Below are positions 25,086 to 36,736 of a stretch of DNA of 64,000 nucleotides, one piece after another. How positions within the stretch are numbered: the first letter of the stretch is position 1; each line of letters opens with the position of its first letter. Both the position numbers and the translations under genes were made by a program. A model generated the notes under the pieces. It made no database searches. It worked only from the letters and a program-made list of their open reading frames with translations, and was not told the DNA's origin. The DNA comes from Ridgeia piscesae (Eukaryota; Annelida; Polychaeta; Sabellida; Siboglinidae). The stretch is from the NCBI GenBank assembly GCA_025642075.2, contig JAODUO010000422.1, positions 125,001-189,000 of the forward strand. Reading direction: 5' to 3'.

Positions 25086-25456
25086 TTTGTTTACCAGGCA
25101 AACGCTAAGACAACGCAAGCGTTACCACAGTAAACGTGGCTTAATGAACGGACAATAAAACTATTAATTTTCAATACGTACAATACAACAATAAAACTTT
25201 GTTATCCCTCGGGGAGGATTCACATGTGTTTGTTAGTCATGATCAAATAGGTGTACGTATAAACAGATAAATAAATACATAAATAAATTACAGTATAGTT
25301 GTAGTAATAAACAGTTAGCCAGTTTAACAAGTTAAAAATAAATTAAAAATAAAAAAGTATTTTTTTTAATAAGTTAAAAATAAAAAAGTTAAAAATAACA
25401 TTAAAATAAATAAATACATTGATTAAACAAAAAACCATAATAATACCATAACTTAC

Positions 25457-25492
25457 CATCTCATTCTCAGGCACCGTCAGTGTCATCACAAA
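25457..25492 (-). CDS. Orphan putative 36-bp exon
   Basis: On the minus strand, atattcaccag is followed by 12 open codons (FVMTLTVPENEM) and a perfect ATG|GTAAGT donor. Both splice sites are good and the peptide is not repetitive, but I cannot join it to a neighbour. It may be a 5' exon of the glycosyltransferase gene or a chance match. Confidence 0.3.
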
Positions 25493-26565
25493 CTGGTGAA
25501 TATAGAGAAAAGGTCAGTTAATTATTCAGGATTCTAACTGAATAGTCTACAGTCAACCACACTATATGGACCTGACATTTATATGCTCTTGACAAATTTT
25601 GGTCAATGTTCACTGCAAAAACCCACATGTGCCTTCTCTGAGAACTTTAAAACACCCTACAGGCAGGGGGCGCAGCTAGGCATAAATTCACATGGAAGTA
25701 CTAATTAATGATGTCAGTCTAAATTCTATCTGGTGCTCATGAATGTTGTGTAGTGGAAATGTTGCGGTTGCCTTACTGATGTGGAAGTACTTCGTACTTC
25801 GTACGTGCATACATGCGTACGGCTAGCTACGCCCGACATGTACACCTCTTCTCAAAACATTGGGGTAACATTATCTCCAGCCCTCCAACAAAACAAGAAA
25901 CCACAGAATGCATACCTCTTCCCTAAATATTAGGAAGCTAAGCCCATCTCCACAAATATTGGGGGAGCTCGTTCCACAAACTCTCTACAATTCGGACCAC
26001 ATTGTCAGATCATTACTCATTCCCTGCAGACTGTTTTCTATGTTACATGGACTGACGAATGGTGGCCATGGAGGTTGCAAGGCCACTACAAAAACAAAGT
26101 GAAAAGTGGCGAGTTCTGTGTAGCTGTCCAATGTGTACAAATGAGTTTCCTTAAATATGTATAGCTTTGGCAGTGCCAATGCACAACTCTATAACATGTT
26201 ATGACTATTCTACAGATACCTGCATGAAGTTCCACATGATAACATCTGTAGGTAGCTTCGTTCATTTCTGTCCTCTGCCCCGGCGTACTTCTGTGACACA
26301 CAGATATAAACTGTCGTGTTCAACAACCAGCCAGTAAGTTTCTTTACAATAAATCAACTTTTTGACATAATCACAATCAATGGTTGAATGTGGCTGATAA
26401 ACAAACTAGTTTTCAATCTGGATATAGTTGTTTTGGGGACGACTCCAGAGATCTATTTTACTGCGAGAGTCATCTTAGTTTATACTGCTCCTGTCTGTCA
26501 CAACTCTACATATGGAATCACTGGCAGTGGAAGGGAACCAGGACAACTTGTGTAGGTAAATTCAA

Positions 26566-26745
26566 GTGGGGAGCTGTGGTCGCGCGGTAGAACGCTGGAC
26601 TGTCAATTTGCCTGTGTCTTTCGGAAGAGACACTATAATCCGGTGGTATATAGCTTATGCCAGGGGAAGTGGAAGATCCCACACAGGGGGTAAATGTGTA
26701 ACCTGTAGTGGACTCACTAATTCTAGAGAAGAACAACTGCATTAG
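26566..26745 (+). mobile_element. SINE-like element with tRNA-type head
   Basis: Begins GGGGAGCTGTGGTCGCGCGG and continues TAGAACGCTGGACTGTCAA, which resembles the A-box half of a tRNA gene. This is followed by gtctttcggaagagac, a motif recurrent in the bodies of marine invertebrate SINEs (cf. ctttcggatgagac). No clear B box, poly(A) tail or target duplication is seen, so it may be partial. Confidence 0.45.
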
Positions 26746-28374
26746 CCTAAGTTTGGGCTGTTTGGAGGAAACGACCTAAGAACTAAGAACCAACATAACA
26801 CAGTTAATAATGAATACAATGATCCTGTCTATGAGCAGGGTCAGATAGATCTGATTTAGATTGTCTTTTAAATGTACACGTGTTAAGTAATCATTCAAAG
26901 TTCTGGGCCAACAGCTGTGTAGTTCACATAATGGTTAATGAGTGCTCGTGGTTGGTTAAGACCATAATGATGCCAAATTGCACCATGTACTGTCAAAGTT
27001 TAATTTGAAATTTGTCAACATCACACTGGTACACTCAGACAGATATGGCGAGTCTTGTTTATTGCCACCTCCAGATTATGTTCATCCACAGAATGGTAGA
27101 AGTTGCCTAATTAATAAATACCATTTACAGTTATCACATGATTATGCAGTACAAACAGTCTGAATAGATATCACATGGTAATGTTGAACATTACCTATAC
27201 TTTTATGCATACACACTGTATTCAACACAAGTTGCAAGTATGTAAGGAATCAGTTAAAAACAATTCCTTGACAACTGCATTTTGTATGCAGTACGATATA
27301 ATACACAATACCTATATATAATTCAAATACTAAAAACACTGTCTCTTCATTTGACAACCAGCAAATGGAGTGCCACTATATAAAGTTACATTATGTATGA
27401 CATTAATTACATAACGAGTTTTGAAAACATTTGGAAGAACATTTCTCAGAAATGTAATGATAACATAATTTTCCATCATGATGTTGCGCAAACACATTAA
27501 AAACACCCCACCACAACTTGCTCAAGCAATAAGCCCAGTAACACACGTTGTAACACACATTGCCATCGTCTGTACACTGACACAAAATGCATGTCTTGTT
27601 AATAAATAACATGTTCTATCACATTAAAAGTCACATCAGTGTGCATTATTCATGGGTTTGAGAATTGTGCAGTTTAAAATGTAAAGAACCCTCAGTTTGT
27701 CAGAAAATTACCATCAACAAAGGCAATATAATACACAGGTTATATTATGTAATATTATGTACATATTGTATAGCTTTTTTTAACAAATGTTCACTAACTC
27801 TATACACTGTTGACCATTACAATACATTGGACTCTTGCCATGGTGCAGAACATGGTGAACTTTAGTCAAACTTCCATGAATCAAATGGTTCTTACATCCT
27901 CAAACAAAGCAGTTTACAACAGAATGGGGATTTTTTTATGTTCTTCATACACAATGTTTCTCACATCTGGCATTCACATTGCAAGAATCCACTGTACACA
28001 TCAGTACGTCATGTATATTAGTACCTAACTAAACTCGCACTGATGGAGACGTATATATGAAAAAAAAATATACACTTGTAAGAGATACACAAGACTGTTT
28101 TAACAGCGTTGTCGGATTTCTAGCCATAAACAATTTGAAACAAACTCCTTCAAAATGTCCATAGAACTGACATAATGAGAGGAGAAAGGCCACAGCGAAT
28201 TAATATATCTTATATCACATACTGCCATCAACAGACACACTTTGCACACACAAAGACATTTCCAATCTGGAAATCTTCAACTAACTTCACTAATACATTT
28301 TCCCATGAACAAATTGTGATGCTTTACAGAGAAACTTTCTAATTGTTGCTAGCATAACATGCCTGTTTACTACG

Positions 28375-28575
28375 ACAAATCACAGCTGATGTAACAAACC
28401 AATGTTTGGTTGTGGACCAATCATAGCTGATGTAACAAACCAATGTTTGGCATGGACCAATCATAGCTGATGTAACAAACCAATGTTCGGCTGTGGACCA
28501 ATCACAGCTGATGTAACAAACCAATGTTTGGCATGGACCAATCATAGCTGATGTAACAAACCAATGTTGTGGACA
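28375..28575. repeat. About 40-bp tandem repeat, 5 copies
   Basis: Units contain gctgatgtaacaaaccaatg and tggaccaatcata, with small indels between copies. It lies just beyond the TTLL4 coding end, in the presumed 3' UTR or flank. Confidence 0.9.
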
Positions 28576-28818
28576 AATCATGTTTGGAAAATATAATTCT
28601 TTTGCAAAATGCACAAAACACATTCATCAACGTGACATTCTGATGTAGACAAACACTACTGGTGGCAGGTCACTAACACATTGACAAACAGAAAACGGAA
28701 ACTATAACTAAACACATTTAACTGTCGCTACGAGTAAGCACCAGAGAATTGGACATAACATTAAAGTGGACACACACATAGTGCTGTCCTGTGCAATAAT
28801 TACCTAGCTGCCTGCCCC

Positions 28819-29247
28819 CTAATGCCCACTGTCCCTTTCCGCACCACCTGCACCGGCGGTGCATGGTGTTGACTCCGCCTGCACTGTCAAGTGAGATGGC
28901 AACGTTATTGATGCACCATATGATGAACCGGGCGTGGTCAACGATCCCATCGAGCAAGACTTAATAGGAATGCTTTTGTTCTCCTCATTCCCTGCATCGC
29001 TCTGTCCGTCGTCTTCATTTTCGACCTCAGGAATCTCCTCCCCAATGAGCGAGGTGCTCACCGTGGCGATGGAGCCCTTACGTCGTGACGTCCGCTTCCG
29101 ACTCTTTGTCGTGTGCTTCGTGCCGGAGCTGCGTCGACGTCGCGGTGACACCTTCTTGACGCTGGTGACACGACTGTCCTCAATGCGGAAGGATGGGGCA
29201 CTGATGCTGCTGATGAGGTGACTGACAGGAGGCAGGCGCAGTGGTTG
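28819..29247 (-). CDS. Open extension after the TTLL4 TGA, 142 codons
   Basis: Same frame as the last exon, starting directly after TGA and ending at TAG 28819-28821. It has a basic part ([20 protein letters not shown]) and an acidic part ([15 protein letters not shown]). The composition is that of a real disordered tail, not random UTR. It could be a stop-codon readthrough extension, a separate exon reached through acceptor cctcctgtcag at about 29223, or the true C-terminus with a sequencing or allelic nonsense change. Confidence 0.5.
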   Translation of the reverse strand, partial: QPLRLPPVSHLISSISAPSFRIEDSRVTSVKKVSPRRRRSSGTKHTTKSRKRTSRRKGSIATVSTSLIGEEIPEVENEDDGQSDAGNEENKSIPIKSCSMGSLTTPGSSYGASITLPSHLTVQAESTPCTAGAGGAERDSGH

Positions 29248-32200
29248 TCAACTGGTCGACGCAGTCGTCGTAGTTGTGTCGGAGCTCGAGCGACTCGCAG
29301 TGCCACCACTTGGCGTGCAGCAGGAACTACTCGACTGTGACGTGGTGATGCTGCTGTCACGCCGTCGACGCAGGCGTGGCAGTGGTTGACACACTCTGTT
29401 GACAAACACCTTGTTAACAATGCTCTGTTGAAACTTATGTCACAAAACAGATATTCTCTGTATGTATGTGGACCCACATATCTGTCAGTTTTGAATGTAT
29501 TGAGTTGACATTTTGAGTGTGACCTGGAGGACCCCCTGGGATGGTTTGTAGATTTAGACTTTTTTTAGAATTCATCTGGGGGTTGGAGAACTTGGAGGAT
29601 GATTATGTTGAATGACTGTAGTTGAGTTTGAGCCATGGAATTTCATGTTTGTGTATATCACCATAAAGATAAGTATGCCATCTACAATGGTGACAAGCAA
29701 TTTTTATTTGTTTATGTTAGTAACGTTTCAAAATTGCATATACACTGTACACAAATATGTAACATGTTAGCCTTTTGTTAGCATTTATATAAAAAAAAAT
29801 TAAGTGAGTTAATGTTTTTTTTCCCGTGAACCTGTCTGAAACAATTTGCCCAACTGCTTAGCCAAGTAACATCTTCGAAGCACGATCTCAGCAACTGTTG
29901 GTGACAGCACATGACTCTGAGGACACATGACACTGAAGACACATCACTGAGGACACATGACTCTGAGGACACATGACACTGAGGACACATGACACTGAGG
30001 ACACAGTACGACAGGAGTCTACATGTCTTCCAACTACCACCCACTTCCAGGAGCACCAGACTGGGTGAACATCTAAAACAGACAGTAATAACCCATCCAC
30101 CAATCTGCTGCCCTTGACCGCCAATGTCACCCTGCACTCACTCGGCTGTCTTGGTCAAGGCAATGGCTGGAGCACTGACCACTCTGGACGTTATGGCACG
30201 TGGAGGTACCCACTGAAACACAATGTCATAGCCACTGAAACACAATGTCATTGCCACTGAAACACAATGTCACAGCCACTGAAACACAATGTCATCGTCA
30301 CTGAAACACAATGTCACAGCCACTGAAACACAATGTCATCGTCACTGAAACACAATGTCACAGCCACTGAAACACAATGTCATAGCCACTGAAACACAAT
30401 GTCACAGCCACTGAAACACAATGTCATCGTCACTGAAACACAATGTCACAGCCACTGAAACACAATGTCATCGTCACTGAAATACAATGTCACAGCCACT
30501 GAAACACAATGTCATCATCACTGAAAGTTGAAACACCATGTCATATTCACTGAAACACAATGTCACTGCCGCTGAAACACAATGTCATTGCCACTGAAAC
30601 ACTATGTCACAGCAACTAAAACACAATGTCATTGCCACTGAAACACAATGTCTTTGCCACTGAAACACAATGTCACAGCCACTGAAACACAATGGACACA
30701 TTGAAACACAAGTCACAACAACTGAAACACAATGACACACCCATTGAAGCATAATGTCACATACACTGAATAAAATACTAGTTAAGCAATATCATACGTA
30801 TTGCCATAAAGAACTGTGTGAGTTTAAACTGCAATTACACGTCTCACAGTTTCTCTTCCACATATCAAATCTGGATTTGCTGAAGTCATAATTGTAATTA
30901 CTATTTCATACTCAATGTATGATTCTTGAGTTGAGCTTAAAATCTTAAACACATACAAAATGTAGCCCCATTCAGAAATAAGTTCAGAACCTGCCAGTGA
31001 TGGTTCAACTACTTGTCACATCTAGGCTGACATTTGACAACACGGGAAGGAGAATGCCCACATGAAGAGGAAGATGGATAAACAGGTGGATGGGGTGGGC
31101 CGATAGACAGACGGACCCAAAACATGGACAGACAGACATACAAAGTGGTAGACAGACAGACGTGTACTTACATGGTGGCGGGTGTCAGTTGTGGGGTTCA
31201 TGAGATGAAGTCGTTTTTGACAAAGTGATTCCAGCAGCATAATGCCTGCAAATAGAGACATCCATCGTACAAACACATACAGCCAGTGTTCATAGAGACA
31301 TCCATCGTACAAACACATACAGCCAGTGTTCATAGAGACATCCATCGTACAAACACATACAGCCAGTGTTCATAGAGACATCCATCGTACAAACACATAC
31401 AGCCAGTGTTCATAGAGACATCCATCGTACAAACACATACAGCCAGGGGTTCATAGAGACATCCATCGTACAAACACATACAGCCAGTGTTCATAGAGCA
31501 TCCATCGTACAAACACATACAGCCAGTGTTCATAGACATCCATCGTACAAACACATACAGCCAGTGTTCATAGAGACATCCATCGTACAAAACATACAGC
31601 CAGTGTTCATAGAGACATCCATCGTACAAACACATACAGCCAGTGTTCATAGAGACATCCATCGTACAAACACATACAGCCAGTGTTCATAGAGGCATCC
31701 ATCGTACAAACACATACAGCCAGTGTTCATAGAGACATCCATCGTACAAACACATACAGCCAGTGTTCATAGAGACATCCATCGTACAAACACATACAGC
31801 CAGTGTTCATAGAGACATCCATCGTACAAACACATACAGCCAGTGTTCATAGAGACATCCATCGTACAAACACATACAGCCAGTGTTCATAGAGACATCC
31901 ATCGTACAAACACATACAGCCAGTGTTCATAGAGACATCCATCGTACAAACACATACAGCCAGTGTTCATAGAGACATCCATCGTACAAACACATACAGC
32001 CAGTGTTCATAGAGACATCGATCGTACAAACACATACAGCCAGTGTTCATAGAGACATTGATCGTACAAACACATACAGCCAGTGTTCATAGAGACATCG
32101 ATCGTACAAACACATACAGCCAGTGTTCATAGAGACATCGATCGTACAAACACATACAGCCAGTGTTCATAGAGACATCGATCGTACAAACACATACAGC

Positions 32201-35200
32201 CAGTGTTCATAGAGACATCGATCGTACAAACACATACAGCCGGTGTTCATAGAGACATCCATCGTACAAACACATACAGCCAGTGTTCATAGAGACATCC
32301 ATCGTACAAACACATACAGCCAGTGTTCATAGAGACATCCATCGTACAAACACATACAGCCAGTGTTCATAGAGACATCCATCGTACAAACACATACAGC
32401 CAGTGTTCATAGAGACATCCATCGTACAAACACATACAGCCAGTGTTCATAGAGACATCCATCGTACAAACACATACAGCCAGTGTTCATAGAGACATCC
32501 ATCGTACAAACACATACAGCCAGTGTTCATAGAGACATCCATCGTACAAACACATACAGCCAGTGTTCATAGAGACATCCATCGTACAAACACATACAGC
32601 CAGTGTTCATAGAGACATCCATCGTACAAACACATACAGCCAGTGTTCATAGAGACATCCATCGTACAAACACATACAGCCAGTGTTCATAGAGACATCC
32701 ATCGTACAAACACATACAGCCAGTGTTCATAGAGACATCCATCGTACAAACACATACAGCCAGTGTTCATAGAGACATCCATCATACAAACACATACAGC
32801 CAGTGTTCATAGAGACATCCATCGTACAAACACATACAGCCAGTGTTCATAGAGACATCCATCGTACAAACACATACAGCCAGTGTTCATAGAGACATCC
32901 ATCGTACAAACACATACAGCCAGTGTTCATAGAGACATCCATCGTACAAACACATACAGCCAGTGTTCATAGAGACATCCATCGTACAAACACATACAGC
33001 CAGTGTTCATAGAGACATCCATCGTACAAACACATACAGCCAGTGTTCATAGAGACATCCATCATACAAACACATACAGCCAGTGTTCATAGAGACATCC
33101 ATCGTACAAACACATACAGCCAGTGTTCATAGAGACATCCATCGTACAAACACATACAGCCAGTGTTCATAGAGACATCCATCGTACAAACACATACAGC
33201 CAGTGTTCATAGAGACATCCATCGTACAAACACATACAGCCAGTGTTCATAGAGACATCCATCGTACAAACACATACAGCCAGTGTTCATAGAGACATCC
33301 ATCGTACAAACACATACAGCCAGTGTTCATAGAGACATCCATCGTACAAACACATACAGCCAGTGTTCATAGAGACATCCATCGTACAAACACATACAGC
33401 CAGTGTTCATAGAGACATCCATCGTACAAACACATACAGCCAGTGTTCATAGAGACATCCATCGTACAAACACATACAGCCAGTGTTCATAGAGACATCC
33501 ATCGTACAAACACATACAGCCAGTGTTCATAGAGACATCCATCGTACAAACACATACAGCCAGTGTTCATAGAGACATCCATCGTACAAACACATACAGC
33601 CAGTGTTCATAGAGACATCCATCGTACAAACACATACAGCCAGTGTTCATAGAGACATCCATCGTACAAACACATACAGCCAGTGTTCATAGAGACATCC
33701 ATCGTACAAACACATACAGCGTGTTCATAGAGGCATCCATCGTACAAACACATACAGCCAGTGTTCATAGAGACATCCATCGTACAAACACATACAGCCA
33801 GTGTTCATAGAGACATCCATCGTACAAACACATACAGCCAGTGTTCATAGAGACATCCATCGTACAAACACATACAGCCAGTGTTCATAGAGACATCCAT
33901 CGTACAAACACATACAGCCAGTGTTCATAGAGACATCCATCGTACAAACACATACAGCCAGTGTTCATAGAGACATCCATCATACAAACACATACAGCCA
34001 GTGTTCATAGAGACATCCATCGTACAAACACATACAGCCAGTGTTCATAGAGACATCCATCGTACAAACACATACAGCCAGTGTTCATAGAGACATCCAT
34101 CGTACAAACACATACAGCCAGTGTTCATAGAGACATCCATCGTACAAACACATACAGCCAGTGTTCATAGAGACATCCATCGTACAAACACATACAGCCA
34201 GTGTTCATAGAGACATCCATCGTACAAACACATACAGCCAGTGTTCATAGAGACATCCATCGTACAAACACATACAGCCAGTGTTCATAGAGACATCCAT
34301 CGTACAAACACATACAGCCAGTGTTCATAGAGACATCCATCGTACAAACACATACAGCCAGTGTTCATAGAGACATCCATCGTACAAACACATACAGCCA
34401 GTGTTCATAGAGACATCCATCGTACAAACACATACAGCCAGTGTTCATAGAGACATCCATCGTACAAACACATACAGCCAGTGTTCATAGAGACATCCAT
34501 CGTACAAACACATACAGCCAGTGTTCATAGAGACATCCATCGTACAAACACATACAGCCAGTGTTCATAGAGACATCCATCGTACAAACACATACAGCCA
34601 GTGTTCATAGAGACATCCATCATACAAACACATACAGCCAGTGTTCATAGAGACCCTCATACAAACACATACAGCCAGTGTTCATAGAGACATCCATCGT
34701 ACAAACACATACAGCCAGTGTTCATAGAGACATCCATCGTACAAACACATACAGCCAGTGTTCATAGAGACATCCATCGTACAAACACATACAGCCAGTG
34801 TTCATAGAGACATCCATCGTACAAACACATACAGCCAGTGTTCATAGAGACATCAATGTACAAACACAGTAAAATCCAGTGTTCATAGAGACATCCATCG
34901 TACAAACACATAAAAGGGTGTTCATAGAGCATTATTCTACAAACAAGACTTGTTCAGAGACATCCATATAAAACATACAGCCCGGTGTTCCCTAGAGACA
35001 TCCATCGTTACAAACACATACAGCCAGTGTTCATGAGACATCCATCGTACAAACACATACAGCCAGTGTTCATAGAGACATCCATCGTACAAACACATAC
35101 AGCCAGTGTTCATAGAGACATCCATCGTACAAACACATACAGCCAGTGTTCATAGAGACATCCATCGTACAAACACATACAGCCAGTGTTCATAGACATC

Positions 35201-35358
35201 CATCGTACAAACACATACAGCCAGTGTTCATAGAGACATCCATCGTACAAACACATACAGCCAGTGTTCATAGAGACATCCATCGTACAAACACATACAG
35301 CCAGTGTTCACTCTTCAGCTACATTACATATGCCACAGCACATGTAAATATACAGTGT

Positions 35359-35430
<72 letters not shown>

Positions 35431-36683
35431 ATGTTTTGTGTTTGAAATAAGTCATTATTATTATCAATGCAATGACTTGTAAGATGCCGTGATATTGACT
35501 GACGCGGCTGTACCTTTGGCCTCCAGGCGGTTGTAGCGTAGTACCCAGGTCTGCAGTAGCAGGTTGTAGTACCGCTGGGCGTCAAAGAACTGCAGGTACT
35601 TCTGTGACGTAATTGACGGGAAGATCCGCTGGAAGTTGCCACGGCGACTGTCCTCGTCGATCGACTCAACAAGAATACGCAGATCGTCTGGCGTAACGAT
35701 GTCAAGGATTGTTGACTGGACACCCTGACAGAGACACCAGATGTACAGAAAACATGACACATTTCATTTAGAGGTAATAATCATACAATAAAATAAGCAT
35801 TCCATATTCATAGATTGTTCTACTGTAGCCATTACATATCATCAGTGATATAATTAAACTTTTTTCTTTTTAAATATTGACCTTGTTTACCTGACTGATT
35901 TTAAAGATGTGGTTGCTAGTTAAATACTTATTTTATTCATTATGTAGCCAAGAATTTATTCTACATAAGTTATTTCTTTACTAACGTATATAACTTCCAT
36001 ATTATCACAGTAATTGTGTCGATTAATATTGCACCTGAAGTGCCTCTGGATAGGTTTTTATCAGGAGTTATGGCGTTTATAAAAAGTGGTGATTAAAGGC
36101 TCCTTTTGCTGGACCAGGAGTGTTGTATTCTTGCAGTACTCAGCTCCATAGACAGTAGGAACGGTGGTCACCTGCAGGTCTGTGGATCATTTGGTTCACT
36201 TCTGCATTAGTGCCAATAAAAGTTTGTTTTGCAAACATTGGGTGGTTTGTTTACCTTCTGAATGTGCAGCACAGTGGATATTTTCAAATTGTGAACATTG
36301 TTATGAGCTTAATAAAATAACCAAGCAGTTTGGTAGGTGGTGTATCTTAAAAGTTAACGTTTCATAATAACAAGGACATAACATTAAATAGACAGTTTAG
36401 CCCCGGTGCTTCTACAGTCTGTCGTCTGTCTCACCTCGTCTGTGTGGCGCTGGACGTAGTAGGAGTGTTTTGTGCGTTCGTCCAGACTTGTGCCAGACGG
36501 CCAGAGTCGCTTGTCTATACAGATGCCATTGGGGAGTGTGAACTTACTGCAAGCAGCAAGGACATGGCTTCACAAGCAGCATGGACACTGATTCACAATC
36601 AGCAAGGACATTGCTTCACAAGCAGCAAGGATATTGCTTCACAAGCGGCGAGGACATTGCTTCACTATTTTTTTTTTTAAAAA

Positions 36684-36736
<53 letters not shown>

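Larger units (their letters stand above)
24000..28800. other. Mostly unique AT-rich sequence between genes
   Basis: Apart from the CpG-rich segment, the orphan exon, a SINE-like element and a short repeat listed separately, I see no supportable gene here. Between 25140 and 25220 there is a TTTGTTATCCCTCGGGGAGG stretch resembling the 3' tails of some LINEs, too short to call. Confidence 0.5.

Noticed and set aside
26566..26640. Functional tRNA gene
   Set aside because: Only the A-box half is plausible. No acceptor stem pairing, T arm or B box can be folded from what follows.
29058..29477. 139-residue minus-strand frame (Arg/Ala/Val-rich)
   Set aside because: Out of frame with the TTLL4 last exon. 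The other frame has the acidic and basic block composition expected and fits the splice phase.
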